The translations under genes and the position numbers were made by a program. The notes beneath the pieces were generated by a model, which was not told the origin of the DNA, made no database searches, and saw only the letters and a list, made by a program, of their open reading frames with translations. From positions 1 through 46,295 of the forward strand of contig JAFKFM010000010.1 in the NCBI GenBank assembly GCA_017308135.1: a stretch of DNA of 46,295 nt. Direction: 5' to 3'. Positions 1-9,474 of the stretch are shown piece after piece (positions within the stretch are counted from its first letter, which is position 1; the number at the start of each line of letters is the position of its first letter). The DNA is from Alphaproteobacteria bacterium. Its GTDB lineage: Bacteria > Pseudomonadota > Alphaproteobacteria > CACIAM-22H2.

Positions 1-173
1 AGGTTGCCGCGAATGCCCTGCGCGACCGAGAAGGTCGACGCGTCGTCTTGCGCATCGGCGACGCGATAGCCGGTCTGCACCTGCTTGGAGGCGACGGACA
101 GGGCCGACTGCGTGGTGCGCAACGAAGCGAGGGCGACGAGGGCGCCGACGTTGGTGTTAATCGAATTCGACAT
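1..173 (-). CDS. Flagellin, N-terminal fragment (cut by window edge)
   Basis: The first 57 codons of a flagellin, the subunit of the flagellar filament, run leftwards off the window. The translation begins MSNSINTNVGALVALASLR and continues with TTQSALSVASKQVQTGYRV and AQDDASTFSVAQGIRGN. This is the conserved D0/D1 helix of bacterial flagellins (N-terminal TNxxAL...L, a central L..VQTGYRV.., then DDAS..). The start at 173 is supported by a GGAAGGA ribosome-binding site 10 bases upstream. It is divergent from three glycosyltransferase genes, which suggests they act on this protein. I see no convincing sigma-28 or sigma-54 promoter in the 253-bp gap. The C-terminal half is not in the window. Confidence 0.93.
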   Translation of the reverse strand, partial: MSNSINTNVGALVALASLRTTQSALSVASKQVQTGYRVADAQDDASTFSVAQGIRGN

Positions 174-426
174 GATACGTGTTCCTTCCTTTCTAGGGTC
201 TCTCCCGGCATTCTGCCGAGATAGCCAGCGAGCGCTTCCGGGATGGAATGCCCGCTCGCAAGGATGACAATACGCAACGTTTTTCGATCTGCCAAGCGAA
301 ATTCTCTAAAATTAGAAGAAAAATTTTGACGAATACGCCGGGCATTCTCTATTCAATCCGCCAATAAACTTTGCCGCATTCCAATGCGGAGACGGGAATT
401 GGTCCCGATACGGCACGGCGGATCTG

Positions 427-2454
427 ATGTATGCTCAAGTAATGGAAGGGATTTCGGCGATTCTGGCGGCCGCCTCGCGCAGTCACGCGCAAGGCGATTT
501 CGCAGAAGCGGTTTCTGGATACCGTAAACTCGTTGCGGCCGGAATCCGCGTGCCGATGTTGTTTCAAAACCTCGGTGCGGCCTGTTTCGCTTTGTCGGAC
601 TGGGAGGGGGCACGCGACGCCTTCGCGACGGCGCTCCAAATCGCCGGCGACTCGCCCGACTCCGCCAAGCTGCATCTCAATCTCGGCGAAGCGCACGGCA
701 AGCTCGGCGACTGGAATGCGGCGTCGCGCGAATTCATCCGCGCGTCGCAACTCGATCCAACGGATGCGGGCGCGTTCGCATTGGCCGGGCTCGCATTCCA
801 TCGCGCGCGCGATCTTGCCAAGGCGCAGGAATTCTATCGTGCGGCGTTGAAGCTGCTGCCGGACGACGCGGCACTTTGGAACAACCTCGGTGCGGCCGCG
901 CAGGAAAGCGGCAATCCCGATGCCGCGATCGCCGCGTTCAAACGCGCGATCGAGATCGATCCGTCGCTGGCTTCGGCGCACGCCAATCTGGGTTCGGCCC
1001 TTGCCGATACGGGCGAACGCGAAGCCGCGCGCAATGCTTATGCGCGCGCGGTCGAACTCGATCCGGCGAATGCCGGTGCAAGGTTGGGCGCTTGCTTCGC
1101 CGAACTGCCGATCCTTTACGACAGCGCCGAGCAGATCGACGTCGCGCGCGACAATTACGCGGCCGCACTCGATCGGCTGATCGCGACGAGCGACACGAAG
1201 GATCCGGCCCTCGCCGCCGCGATCGGCCAGCATCATCCGTTCTATTTGCCCTATCAGGGCCGCGACGATGCGGATTTGCAGCGCCGCTATGGGCGCTTCG
1301 CCGCCGAAGCGATGGCGCATGCCTATCCGCAATGGGCGAAGCCCGTGGCGATGCCGCCGCGCGAACCGGATGGGCGTTTGCGCGTGGCTTTCGCAACCGC
1401 CTATTTCCGCAATCATTCGGTCTGGAAATTGTTCCGCGGTTGGATGGAAGGGCTCGACCGCAAGCGCTTCCGCTTGATGGGCTATTGGACCTCGCCCGCA
1501 GCCGATTCCGAAACGCCCAACGCGCGCGCGTGTTTCGAGCGTTTCGTCGAAGGCGGGTTCGAGACGATCGCGGCGGCACTCGAAACCGATCGTCCGCATG
1601 TGCTGATCTATCCCGAGCTCGGCATGGATCCAATCTGCCATCGCTTGGCGTGTTTGCGCTTCGCCCCCGTGCAAGCCTTCACCTGGGGCCATCCGGAAAC
1701 GACCGGCTTCCCGGCAATCGATTGGTTCCTGACCAGCGATTTGATGGAGCCGCCGGGCGAGGGTACGCGCTACACCGAGCGCGTCGAACGCCTGCCGGGT
1801 TTGTCGATCGACTACGCGCCGCCCGAAACGCGCGCGACCCCTGATCCCGCCGCGTTCGGCTTGCGCAACACGGCGACGAAGTATCTCTGCTGCCAGTCGA
1901 TCTTCAAATATCTGCCGCAGGACGATGTGCTGCTCGCGCGCATCGCCACGCGCGTGCCCCATTCGCAATTCGTGTTCGTCGGCCATCCCACGTCGCCCGC
2001 TCTTGCGGCGCGTTTCGCCGATCGCCTGCGCAAGGCGTTCAAGGCGCACGGCGTCGATCCTGCGCGCCACCTCGTGTTCCTGCCCTGGCTCGACCGCCAG
2101 CGTTACGCGAGCCTCAACGCGTCCTGCGATTTGTATTTGGACTCGCTGCGCTGGTCGGGCGGCAACACGGCGCTGGAAGCCTTGGCGCAAGGCGTGCCGC
2201 TGTTGACCTGGCCGGGCGAGACGATGCGGTCGCGCCACAGCTACGCGATCTTGAAGCAACTCGGCCTCGACGACGGGATCGCAACCTCGCCCGACGATTA
2301 CGTCGCGCGCGCGGTGCGCTTCGGCCAAGACGAAGCGGCACTCGCCGCCTATCGCACGGCGACGCAGGCGGCTTTGCCGCGACTGTGGCGCGACAAGGCG
2401 CCGGTCGCAGCCTTGGCCGCTTTCATCGAACGCGAGGCCGCCGCCGCGCGATGA
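427..2454 (+). CDS. TPR-repeat glycosyltransferase, divergent SPINDLY/OGT (GT41) type
   Basis: A 675-residue cytoplasmic protein. Residues about 1-270 are tetratricopeptide repeats (for example a unit near 155-190 with LWNNLGAAAQESGNPDAAIA). Residues about 315-670 are a GT-B glycosyltransferase of the O-GlcNAc transferase/SPINDLY family. The family's N-lobe histidine is at H330 in FRNHSVWKL, and the UDP-phosphate-binding lysine is probably K494 in SIFKYLPQ. The acceptor-loop region reads FAPVQAFTWGHPETTG and the C-terminal motif GGNTALEALAQGVPLLTWPG. It is the most divergent of three adjacent paralogues and overlaps the next by ATGA. The start at 427 has only a weak ribosome-binding site; ATG at 442 is an alternative. 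A poor TTGACG/TATTCA pair (326-355) might be its promoter. By position it probably glycosylates flagellin, though acceptor and sugar are unknown. Confidence 0.86.
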   Translation: MYAQVMEGISAILAAASRSHAQGDFAEAVSGYRKLVAAGIRVPMLFQNLGAACFALSDWEGARDAFATALQIAGDSPDSAKLHLNLGEAHGKLGDWNAASREFIRASQLDPTDAGAFALAGLAFHRARDLAKAQEFYRAALKLLPDDAALWNNLGAAAQESGNPDAAIAAFKRAIEIDPSLASAHANLGSALADTGEREAARNAYARAVELDPANAGARLGACFAELPILYDSAEQIDVARDNYAAALDRLIATSDTKDPALAAAIGQHHPFYLPYQGRDDADLQRRYGRFAAEAMAHAYPQWAKPVAMPPREPDGRLRVAFATAYFRNHSVWKLFRGWMEGLDRKRFRLMGYWTSPAADSETPNARACFERFVEGGFETIAAALETDRPHVLIYPELGMDPICHRLACLRFAPVQAFTWGHPETTGFPAIDWFLTSDLMEPPGEGTRYTERVERLPGLSIDYAPPETRATPDPAAFGLRNTATKYLCCQSIFKYLPQDDVLLARIATRVPHSQFVFVGHPTSPALAARFADRLRKAFKAHGVDPARHLVFLPWLDRQRYASLNASCDLYLDSLRWSGGNTALEALAQGVPLLTWPGETMRSRHSYAILKQLGLDDGIATSPDDYVARAVRFGQDEAALAAYRTATQAALPRLWRDKAPVAALAAFIEREAAAAR

Positions 2455-4106
2455 CCGCCGATGCGCTTCATGCGGAGGGAACGGCGCTGCTTGCCCAGCA
2501 GGATCGCGACAGCGCGATCTTGAGATACGAGGCGGCATTGGCGCTCGATCCGCTGCATCTGCCGTCGCTCGTCGATTTGGGTGTGGCCAAATACTGGAAG
2601 CGCGACTACGCGCGCGCGATCGAGTTGTTCACGGCGGCGTTGACGCAACGCCCGGCCGACCGCGCCATCGCGATCAATCTCGCGCACGCCTTCGCCGACG
2701 ATATGCGCCATGTCGCGGCCGAACGTTTGTGGCGCGCCTTAATCGCCGACGACCCGAGCCTCGCCCACGCGCATTACCAGCTCGGTTCCGCGTTGATGTG
2801 GCAGATGCGCCATCGCGAGGCGCGCGAATCGTTCCGTCGCGCGATCGATTTGTCGCAAGGCCCGGTGCGGCGCAAGATGTGGCGCGCCTATCTCAACGCG
2901 TTCCTATACGACGACGCGGTTCACCCGCAGGAAATCCGCAGCCGCAACGCCGAGTTCGTCGCCGAGTTGCCCAAGCCCGAAACGCCTGTCGTGTTCGCCA
3001 ATCTGCGCGATCCCGGCCGCAAGCTGCGCATCGGCTATTCCAGCGCGGATTTCCGCGCGCATTCGGCGGCGCGCAGCTTCCGCGCCTTGTTCGAATTTCG
3101 CGACCGCGCGAATTTCGAGATCCATGTCTATTCCGAAGCGGCGACGGAAGACAGCGTGACAGACGAGTTCCGGGCGCTGGCCGATGGCTGGCGCTCGACC
3201 GTCGGTCTCGACGGGGCGCAAGCCGCCGCGATGATCCGCGCCGACGGCATCGACGTGCTGGTCACGATGGCGCAGCATTTCGATGACAACCGCCTCGACA
3301 TTCCGGTGATGCGCGCGGCCCCCGTGCAGATCAACGCCTTCGACGTCGCGACCAGCGGCAGCGACGTGTTCGACGCGTTCCTCGCCGAGCCGACGATGGC
3401 GGCCATGCGTGGCGACGCGTTTACCGAGCGCGTGGTGCGCTCGCGCCGTGTTTACGTTCATGCGCCGTTGGAAGCCGCACCGCCGGTCGCAGTACCGCCC
3501 AGTGCGGCGGGTGCCGCGATCGCTTTCGGCTCGGCCAACAACCCGATCAAGATATCGGGCCGCGCGATCATGCTCTGGTCGCGCGTTCTGGCCGCCGTGC
3601 CCGGATCGACGCTGCGGCTGAAATTCTATAGCGCCTATCGCGAAGAGGCGACGCGCCTCGGCCTGCTCAACCGCTTCGCGGCGCACGGGATCGCGCCCGA
3701 TCGGATCGTGTTCGAACTCGGCGGGGTGGAGACGGACGGCCATCTGCGGTTCTACGAACGCGTCGACGTGGCGCTGGACGCGACACCCTTCACGGGTTCG
3801 ACCACGACCTTCGAAGCTTTGTGGATGGGCGTGCCGGTCGTGACCCCGCCGGGGCGCACCGTGTTGTCGCGCTGGACGGCGGGGATGCTCACCCGCGTGG
3901 GCCGCACCGATCTGATCGCGGCGAGCGACGAACATTTCGTGGCGCTGGCGATCGAGCAAGCGGTGAAGGCCAAGCACCAGGACCGCGCGGCTTTGCGCGA
4001 AGCGGTGCGCAAATCGGCGCTGTGCGATCCGCGCAAACAGGCGCGGGATTTCGAGCGGATCTATCGCGCCCTGTGGCGGCGCTATTGCGCCAAGGCGGGC
4101 GCGTGA
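2451..4106 (+). CDS. TPR-repeat glycosyltransferase, SPINDLY/OGT (GT41) type
   Basis: A 551-residue protein. Residues about 1-165 form TPR repeats and the remainder is an OGT-type GT-B domain. H204 sits in the family motif FRAHSAARSF and K367 in SANNPIKISG. The acceptor-side segment keeps a histidine (AQHFDDNRL) followed by RAAPVQINAF. The C-terminal signature is [19 protein letters not shown], near-identical in layout to plant SPINDLY and bacterial GT41 proteins. ATG at 2451 overlaps the upstream stop (ATGA); longer in-frame readings would run into the preceding gene and are rejected. The following gene overlaps by GTGA, so the three transferases are translationally coupled and presumably work on the same glycoprotein or glycan. 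Acceptor not determinable from sequence. Confidence 0.88.
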   Translation: MTADALHAEGTALLAQQDRDSAILRYEAALALDPLHLPSLVDLGVAKYWKRDYARAIELFTAALTQRPADRAIAINLAHAFADDMRHVAAERLWRALIADDPSLAHAHYQLGSALMWQMRHREARESFRRAIDLSQGPVRRKMWRAYLNAFLYDDAVHPQEIRSRNAEFVAELPKPETPVVFANLRDPGRKLRIGYSSADFRAHSAARSFRALFEFRDRANFEIHVYSEAATEDSVTDEFRALADGWRSTVGLDGAQAAAMIRADGIDVLVTMAQHFDDNRLDIPVMRAAPVQINAFDVATSGSDVFDAFLAEPTMAAMRGDAFTERVVRSRRVYVHAPLEAAPPVAVPPSAAGAAIAFGSANNPIKISGRAIMLWSRVLAAVPGSTLRLKFYSAYREEATRLGLLNRFAAHGIAPDRIVFELGGVETDGHLRFYERVDVALDATPFTGSTTTFEALWMGVPVVTPPGRTVLSRWTAGMLTRVGRTDLIAASDEHFVALAIEQAVKAKHQDRAALREAVRKSALCDPRKQARDFERIYRALWRRYCAKAGA

Positions 4107-6202
4107 GCGTCGCCGAGACCTTGCAAGCGGGCATCGCCGCGCATGGGCGCGGCGACAAACACGCGGCCTTGGCGCTGTTCGAACAAGCCGCGTCGGCCGA
4201 ACTGGGCAATGCGGACGCCGCGTATCTTCATGGCTTCGTATTGTCCGAATTGGGGCGCGACGGCGAAGCGCTTGGTTCTCTCGAGCGCGCCGTTGCGCGC
4301 GTGCCCGGCAACGCCGCCTATCGCGGCGCTTTGGCGTTGTGCCTGAAAGGCCTCGGCCGGATCGGCGATGCGCGCGCCGAATTCGAGCGCGCCTTGGCAT
4401 TGGCGCCCAACGATGTCGGCCTCGCGTTCAATCACGCCAACACGCTCGACGGCGATGCGGCCGTGGCGGCGTATGCGCGTGTATTGGCGCTCGATCCTCA
4501 GCACAGCGGCGCCAAGCTCAACCGCGCCAACGCGCTGGCCGCCTTGGGGCGCTGGCGCGAAGCCTTCGACGATTACGCGCGACTGCCCGGCGACAAGCGC
4601 GCGTTGATCGGCTTGGCGGGCGCGGCGCTGCATCTCGGCCGTGCGCAGATGGCGCATGATGCCGGGAAAGCGGCACTCGGCTTTGGCGACGATCCGAATG
4701 CGTGGTTCAATTTCGCCGTGGCACTCGGCATGCTCGGCCGCACCGACGATGCACTCGCGGCCTTCGGTAAGGCGGGCGACGATCCAAAGATCGCGCCCGC
4801 GAAAGCGACGGCGCTGAACCGCGCACATTGCTACGACGAGGCGTTGAAGGTGCTGGCGGATGCCGCACCCAGCTTCGAATACTGGATGGCGTTGGGCAAC
4901 GCGCAGGCGGGCAGGGGCTTCTACGCCGCCGCCGCCGAGGCGTTCGCGCAAGCCGCCGCGTTGCGGCCCGGCGATCCCGACGCGGCGACGAACCACGCCA
5001 ATGCGTTGCTCTATCGCGGGGAAGCGGATCGCGCTTGCGCGCTGCTGGCGAAACTGCCGGTGTCGTCGAGCGCGCTTTACGCGTTGAGCTATGCGGATGC
5101 GACAACGCCGGATGCGCTGCTCGAAGCGCATCGCGACTGGGCCAAGCGCTTTGCGCCCGTCGTGGCGCCCGCCATTCGCAACGCGCGGCCGCGCATCGGC
5201 TATGTCTCGGCCGATTTCTGCGCCCATTCCTGCGCGCATGTGTTGCGCGCCGTGCTGCCGAATCACGATCACGACAATGTCGAGATTCATGCGTTCTCGA
5301 ACGTCGCGGCGGAAGATGCCGTCACGGCCGAACTCAAAGCGCATTTCGATCATTGGCACGATATCGCGGGCCTCGACGACGACGCGGCGGCCGATCTGAT
5401 CCGTAGCGCGCGCATCGACCTATTGATCGATCTGTCCGGTCACACCGGCGGCCATCGCTTGGGCGTGTTCGCGCGCAAACCGGCACCGAGGCAAGCGACG
5501 TGGCTCGGCTATCCCGCCACGACCGGGTTGGCGCAAATCGATTTCCGGCTGGTCGATCGCGTCAGCGATCCGGCACCGGCGATGACGGAGGCGCCGGCCT
5601 TTATCGAGGGCGGGTTCTTGGCCTATGCGCCGCCACCGAATGCGCCTGAGCCGTCGCGCATTGGAACGGGGCCGGTCTTCGGCTCGTTCAACAATCTCGC
5701 CAAGCTGTCGCCGGCGACCATCGCGCTGTGGTCGAAGCTGTTGCGCGCGATGCCCGACGCGAAGCTGATCCTCAAGGCGCGCAGCTTCGAGGAAGCGGCC
5801 ACACGTAACGCGATCGTGACGAAATTCGGCGACGTCGCCGAACGCGTCGAACTTCACGGCTGGCTCGGCGCGCATCTCGATCTTTATCGCAAGATCGACG
5901 TGGCGCTCGATCCTTTGCCCTATAACGGGACGATCACGACGTTCGAGGCGTTGTGGATGGGGGTGCCGGTCGTGACCTTGCCGGGGCGCACGCATGCTTC
6001 GCGCGTGGGGGCCTCGATCCTGCATCATGCGGGCTTCGGCGATTGGATCGCGAAAGACGAAGCGTCTTTCATCGAAACCGCGCGGCATTTGGCGAACGCG
6101 CCGCCGCCGCGCGAACAGATGCGGGCGCGTTTCGCGGCCTCGTCGTTGATGGACGGCAAGCGGATCGCGCGCGCGATCGAGGCGCTTACGGACGGTCCTT
6201 GA
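4103..6202 (+). CDS. TPR-repeat O-linked glycosyltransferase, canonical SPINDLY/OGT (GT41) type
   Basis: A 699-residue protein with about 340 residues of TPR repeats followed by the most canonical OGT-like catalytic domain of the three. Residues matching the known OGT active site are H375 ([11 protein letters not shown]), H447 in [15 protein letters not shown], the segment [13 protein letters not shown], and K534 in [11 protein letters not shown]. The C-terminal donor-binding motif is [24 protein letters not shown] at 4103 overlaps the previous stop as GTGA; the frame stays open far upstream but only as a shadow of the preceding gene. The 3' end overlaps the convergent acyltransferase gene by 17 bases. 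Probable role: nucleotide-sugar-dependent O-glycosylation of serine or threonine in a protein, most likely flagellin. The role is inferred from family and location. Confidence 0.9.
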   Translation: MSVAETLQAGIAAHGRGDKHAALALFEQAASAELGNADAAYLHGFVLSELGRDGEALGSLERAVARVPGNAAYRGALALCLKGLGRIGDARAEFERALALAPNDVGLAFNHANTLDGDAAVAAYARVLALDPQHSGAKLNRANALAALGRWREAFDDYARLPGDKRALIGLAGAALHLGRAQMAHDAGKAALGFGDDPNAWFNFAVALGMLGRTDDALAAFGKAGDDPKIAPAKATALNRAHCYDEALKVLADAAPSFEYWMALGNAQAGRGFYAAAAEAFAQAAALRPGDPDAATNHANALLYRGEADRACALLAKLPVSSSALYALSYADATTPDALLEAHRDWAKRFAPVVAPAIRNARPRIGYVSADFCAHSCAHVLRAVLPNHDHDNVEIHAFSNVAAEDAVTAELKAHFDHWHDIAGLDDDAAADLIRSARIDLLIDLSGHTGGHRLGVFARKPAPRQATWLGYPATTGLAQIDFRLVDRVSDPAPAMTEAPAFIEGGFLAYAPPPNAPEPSRIGTGPVFGSFNNLAKLSPATIALWSKLLRAMPDAKLILKARSFEEAATRNAIVTKFGDVAERVELHGWLGAHLDLYRKIDVALDPLPYNGTITTFEALWMGVPVVTLPGRTHASRVGASILHHAGFGDWIAKDEASFIETARHLANAPPPREQMRARFAASSLMDGKRIARAIEALTDGP

Positions 6203-6683
6203 TATAGGCGGCCGGCACGCCGCCCCAGATTTGATAGGGCGGAATCTCGCCCGACACGACCGATCCGGCGGCGACGATGGCGCCCTTGCCGATCTTGGCG
6301 CCGTCGAGGATCGTGGTGTTGGCGCCGATCCACACGTCGTCGCCGATCTCCACGCCGCCTTTCGACGGCGCGAAGCCCTGATGGCGGATTTCGACGTCGC
6401 GCCGCGCATAGGCGTGGTTCGACGGCACGACGCAAACATGCGGGGCCAGCAGCACGTAATTGCCGAGTTTGATTCCGTTGCCGGAATAAAGCGTGCAATG
6501 CGGATTGATGTAGCAATGTTCGCCGATCGACACGTCGCCCGAACCGCCGACGGCGCGGATCACGACGAAATCGTAGATCTGGCTGTGCGCGCCGATGCGG
6601 ATCTTGGTGCCGCGCGTCGACGGGTGAATACGCGCGTCGGGCGACACATACGCCGTCGGATCGATCGACAGCGCGTCGCTCAT
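6186..6683 (-). CDS. Left-handed beta-helix (hexapeptide) O-acyltransferase
   Basis: A 165-residue protein built of hexapeptide repeats ([LIV]-G-x4), seen as [46 protein letters not shown] and [15 protein letters not shown], ending in the usual [10 protein letters not shown]. The catalytic-type histidine of this family is probably in [11 protein letters not shown]. Members transfer acetyl or other acyl groups from CoA to sugar hydroxyl or amino groups in cell-surface glycans. It is the last gene of a leftward six-gene operon and its ATG overlaps the upstream stop (ATGA). The context (epimerases, methyltransferases, glycosyltransferases) supports sugar decoration; the acceptor is unknown. Confidence 0.88.
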   Translation of the reverse strand: MSDALSIDPTAYVSPDARIHPSTRGTKIRIGAHSQIYDFVVIRAVGGSGDVSIGEHCYINPHCTLYSGNGIKLGNYVLLAPHVCVVPSNHAYARRDVEIRHQGFAPSKGGVEIGDDVWIGANTTILDGAKIGKGAIVAAGSVVSGEIPPYQIWGGVPAAYIKDRP

Positions 6684-7150
6684 GTCTTGGCGCCGAGCTT
6701 CTGCAACACGAAGGGCAGCAACTCGGCGATCTGGCGCGCGTTGGGCTCGTCCAGCCAGAAATACCCGTCATAGCCGCGCTTGGGGCCGTCGCTCAGCAAT
6801 TCGACCTTGTCGTAGCGCTTGGCGAGCGCTGCGGCCTTCGCGAAGGCCGCGTCCCAGGCGCGTGTGGACAACGAAGCCCAATGCCAGCGCATCCAATCGG
6901 CGACCCATTCGGCGACGCAATGGTCGAAGACCACATCGCCGCCTTTGTCGAGTTCGGCCGCGTGCAGATCGAACAATTGCATGCGCAGCTCGGTCTGCAG
7001 ATCGCGCGGCACTTCGTACATCGTCTGGAAGCCGCGCGACTGGACGAGCGCGCGGCCGGGATCGGCGACGATGCGCGCTTTGCCGCCGGCGAGTTTCGTC
7101 GTGACTTCTTGGCGGTCGATCGTCGGGGCGGCGGCGATGGCGATGATCAT
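6680..7150 (-). CDS. Uncharacterised protein resembling a small P-loop kinase without a P-loop
   Basis: A 156-residue protein I cannot assign to a family. It opens with a short beta strand and turn, [20 protein letters not shown], placed where a nucleoside-kinase-like NTPase would have its GxxGxGK[ST] loop, but glycine and lysine are missing. Later parts keep the feel of that fold: a strand plus turn [10 protein letters not shown], an E-rich helix, and [15 protein letters not shown] where such kinases have a vvfDrs element. The stop overlaps the acyltransferase start (ATGA), and it lies one base after the CmcI-like gene, so it is a genuine operon member. It may be a non-catalytic partner of the sugar-modifying enzymes. 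The fold guess is inference only. Confidence 0.7.
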   Translation of the reverse strand: MIIAIAAAPTIDRQEVTTKLAGGKARIVADPGRALVQSRGFQTMYEVPRDLQTELRMQLFDLHAAELDKGGDVVFDHCVAEWVADWMRWHWASLSTRAWDAAFAKAAALAKRYDKVELLSDGPKRGYDGYFWLDEPNARQIAELLPFVLQKLGAKT

Positions 7151-7151
7151 G

Positions 7152-8012
7152 TCACTTCACCCGCTTCAGGAAGCCGTGCGGCGACAGCGTCATCAGATAT
7201 TTCTCCGGCAGTCGCAGATCGGGCACGAACGCGTCGGTCTCGGTCAGGAATTGCTTGGCGGCGGCGAGCGGCCCTTCGTTGGGCACGGGATGGTAGCCCA
7301 TCAGATCGTTCAGCGAATCCTCGACGACGTAGTAAGAGCCGACATTGACGAATTTGGAGTAGAGCCGGATTTCCTTCAGCACGTGCTCCTTCTCGTGATC
7401 ACTGTCGGCGATGACGAAGACCTTCTTGCCTTCGCAGCGCCGCGCGACTTCGTCGAGGATGCGCGCCGAGCCGCTATCGCCTTCGAGATACGTGATGTTC
7501 CCGGCTTCGCGCGGATCGTGCTTCAAATTCTTGAAGGTGATGTCGATGCCCAGCACTTCGCCATGGCCCATCAGCCTCAGGATATTGGCGAGGAACACGG
7601 AGGCGCCGCCGAACATCAACCCGAGTTCGAGCACGATGTCGGGCTTCGTGGCGTAGAGCAGTTCCTGATAGACCCAGCAATCCTCGGGCGACTTGATGAT
7701 CTGATGGCCCAGCCACGTCTGCTGCATCTCGGGGATGCCGTATTTGTAGGCCTGGTGGACGTAGTAATAGTGATAGCGCAGATATTCGCGCACGGTCATG
7801 TTCGCCACGCGCTCCATATTCGTGCGCTTGGCGAAGATCGACGCGATCTGGTTCACATGCGGATTGTTGTAGAGGAGCTTGGGCGCCACTTGCGCCGTGC
7901 GGCAGAATTCCGCGCGCGCCGCATCGTCGTCGTCCAAGCGCCGTTCCACGAGGAACGACACATAGGCCTTGGCGATGGCGTGATCGGTGGCGGCGGTCTC
8001 GTCGAATTTCAT
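7152..8012 (-). CDS. CmcI/RhmI-family SAM-dependent methyltransferase (cephalosporin hydroxylase family)
   Basis: A 286-residue protein. The SAM-binding motif appears as VLELGLMFGGASVFLANIL, followed by VLGIDI and YLEGDSGSARI. The diagnostic CmcI block is present: ADSDHEKEHVLKEIRLYSKF, then VGSYYVVEDS. The family, named after cephalosporin hydroxylase CmcI, comprises SAM methyltransferases often found in O-antigen, rhamnan and polysaccharide clusters. The start at 8012 overlaps the upstream epimerase stop (ATGA); the longer in-frame reading is a shadow of that gene. Likely role: O-methylation of a sugar in the surface glycan made by this operon. Substrate unknown. Confidence 0.87.
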   Translation of the reverse strand: MKFDETAATDHAIAKAYVSFLVERRLDDDDAARAEFCRTAQVAPKLLYNNPHVNQIASIFAKRTNMERVANMTVREYLRYHYYYVHQAYKYGIPEMQQTWLGHQIIKSPEDCWVYQELLYATKPDIVLELGLMFGGASVFLANILRLMGHGEVLGIDITFKNLKHDPREAGNITYLEGDSGSARILDEVARRCEGKKVFVIADSDHEKEHVLKEIRLYSKFVNVGSYYVVEDSLNDLMGYHPVPNEGPLAAAKQFLTETDAFVPDLRLPEKYLMTLSPHGFLKRVK

Positions 8013-8911
8013 CTTCTTCCATCCCGTTCGGCCGCGAGCGTTTGGAGCATGCCGGACAAAAACCCGTCGAGATCGTCGTGTGCCGCGCCGGTCTCGCCCC
8101 AGCTTGTTTCCAGCGCCAAGGCGGGTGGCGCTTGGGTCGGCGGCGGTGCTTCGATCGCGATCTCGCGTCCCAGCACGATCCGGGTGATCCCGGCGACTCG
8201 GGCGGCGAATTCGCGCACATTCATGGTATCGCGGCCCACGGCGTTGCGCACACGCCAGGGTTCCGGCGGCAGGGCCAGCGTGGCGGCGGCGATCTCGCCC
8301 AAACGGCGCGCCGCCAGGAAATTCCGCTGCTGAACGCCGGACGATTTCAGCACGATCTTGCCGGTCTCGACCGCTTCGCGCGGAAAACCGTAGGGGATCA
8401 ACGCCCAGCGTTCGAAGCGCTTCAGATCGGCGGGGCGGCCATAGAGATTGCAGGCGCGGATCGTATCGCCCGAAATCCCGGAACTGCGCAGCACTTGTTC
8501 GGCGGCCAGATGCAGCCGCGCGTAATCGTTGGCGGGTTTGGGGAAGGCGTCTTCTTCGATTCGCCCTTCCAGCGGCCCATAGACATGCGCCGATGAAATA
8601 TAGATCGCGCGCGCCAGCCCGGCGCGCTTGGCGGCGTCCAGCACCGTGCGCCAGGATTCGATGGCGATGCGCGGGCCCAATTCGGGGTCGCGCGCGGTCT
8701 CGTCCGTGATGCCGGCGGCATGGATCAATGCGTCGATGCCGCGCCAATCGATGCCCATGCCGGCCCCTTGTTGGGCGAGATCGATATGACGGCCGAGTTT
8801 CTCGCGCCGGCCCCAGGCGATCACCTGATGGCCCGCCGCGGCGAGGGCGGCGGCGATACCTTGGCCCGCGATGCCGGTGGCGCCGATAAGGGCGACGCGC
8901 TTGGCTACCAT
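8009..8911 (-). CDS. NAD(P)-dependent sugar epimerase/dehydratase (extended SDR)
   Basis: A 300-residue extended short-chain dehydrogenase/reductase. The Rossmann dinucleotide motif is VALIGATGIAGQGIA (GxxGxxG) near residue 7. The catalytic region reads YISSAHVYGP near 115 with the tyrosine of an (N)DYARLHLAAEQ element, where a YxxxK would be expected; the lysine position holds H, so the active site is slightly atypical. NLYGRPAD follows. Members epimerise, dehydrate or reduce nucleotide sugars. The start at 8911 overlaps the end of rmlC by 7 bases and the stop overlaps the methyltransferase start. It probably supplies or finishes the nucleotide sugar together with RmlC. The exact reaction cannot be read from sequence. 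Confidence 0.82.
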   Translation of the reverse strand: MVAKRVALIGATGIAGQGIAAALAAAGHQVIAWGRREKLGRHIDLAQQGAGMGIDWRGIDALIHAAGITDETARDPELGPRIAIESWRTVLDAAKRAGLARAIYISSAHVYGPLEGRIEEDAFPKPANDYARLHLAAEQVLRSSGISGDTIRACNLYGRPADLKRFERWALIPYGFPREAVETGKIVLKSSGVQQRNFLAARRLGEIAAATLALPPEPWRVRNAVGRDTMNVREFAARVAGITRIVLGREIAIEAPPPTQAPPALALETSWGETGAAHDDLDGFLSGMLQTLAAERDGRR

Positions 8912-9468
8912 TCGATTTCGTCGGCGAAGGGCGAGACGATGTCGCGCAAGCGCGGCGCGGCGCGGTCGCGATCCGACAGGATCGGTTCGCGCGTCGGCCA
9001 ATCGATGCCGAGATCGGGATCGGCCCAGGAAATCCCGGCTTCGGCCTGCGGCGCGTAGGGGGCGTCGACCTTGTATTGCACCAGCGTGTCGGGCGTGAGG
9101 GTGCAATAGCCGTGCGCGAAACCCTTGGGGATCACGACCCAGCGCGGCTCGGCGGCCGACAGCACGATCGAATCCCAGCGGCCGAAAGTCGACGAGCCGA
9201 TGCGCAGATCGACGAATACGTCGAGCACGGCGCCGGCGGCGCAACGCACGATCTTGGTTTCGGCATACGGCGGGCGCTGGAAGTGCAAGCCCCGCAGCGT
9301 GTGTTTGGCGGCCGTGAACGCCTCGTTCTCCTGCGCGAACGCCGTGGGCAATCCGTGGGCCGCCCAAATCTCCGCATCGAACAAACGGCCGAAATAGCCG
9401 CGCGCATCTTTGCGCGGCGACAATTCGATCGCCATCGTGCCTTGGAGTTTAAGCGGGCGGATTTCCAT
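8905..9468 (-). CDS. rmlC: dTDP-4-dehydrorhamnose 3,5-epimerase (RmlC family)
   Basis: A 187-residue cupin-fold epimerase of normal length. The RmlC signature is nearly complete: RGLHFQRPP with the catalytic histidine, DVFVDLRIGSSTFGRWDS, VIPKGFAHGYCTL, and the C-terminal block ISWADPDLGIDWP. The known reaction is double epimerisation at C3 and C5 of dTDP-4-keto-6-deoxyglucose, leading to dTDP-rhamnose or related deoxysugars. It is second in the leftward operon, 6 bases after the TylF-like gene. No rmlA, rmlB or rmlD is in the window, so the product may instead be a non-rhamnose deoxysugar finished by the neighbouring SDR enzyme. Confidence 0.92.
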   Translation of the reverse strand: MEIRPLKLQGTMAIELSPRKDARGYFGRLFDAEIWAAHGLPTAFAQENEAFTAAKHTLRGLHFQRPPYAETKIVRCAAGAVLDVFVDLRIGSSTFGRWDSIVLSAAEPRWVVIPKGFAHGYCTLTPDTLVQYKVDAPYAPQAEAGISWADPDLGIDWPTREPILSDRDRAAPRLRDIVSPFADEIEW

Positions 9469-9474
9469 CGTGGA

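Noticed and set aside
174..426. Sigma-28 or sigma-54 promoter for flagellin
   Set aside because: TTGGCAG and TTGCG occur on the minus strand but 11 bases apart instead of 5, and no TAAA-N15-GCCGATAA match was found. No promoter is claimed.
349..2538. A 729-codon open frame on the minus strand opposite the first glycosyltransferase gene
   Set aside because: It is an antisense shadow produced by GC-biased third positions; its translation is arginine-rich and resembles no family, while the plus strand encodes a recognisable TPR/GT41 protein.
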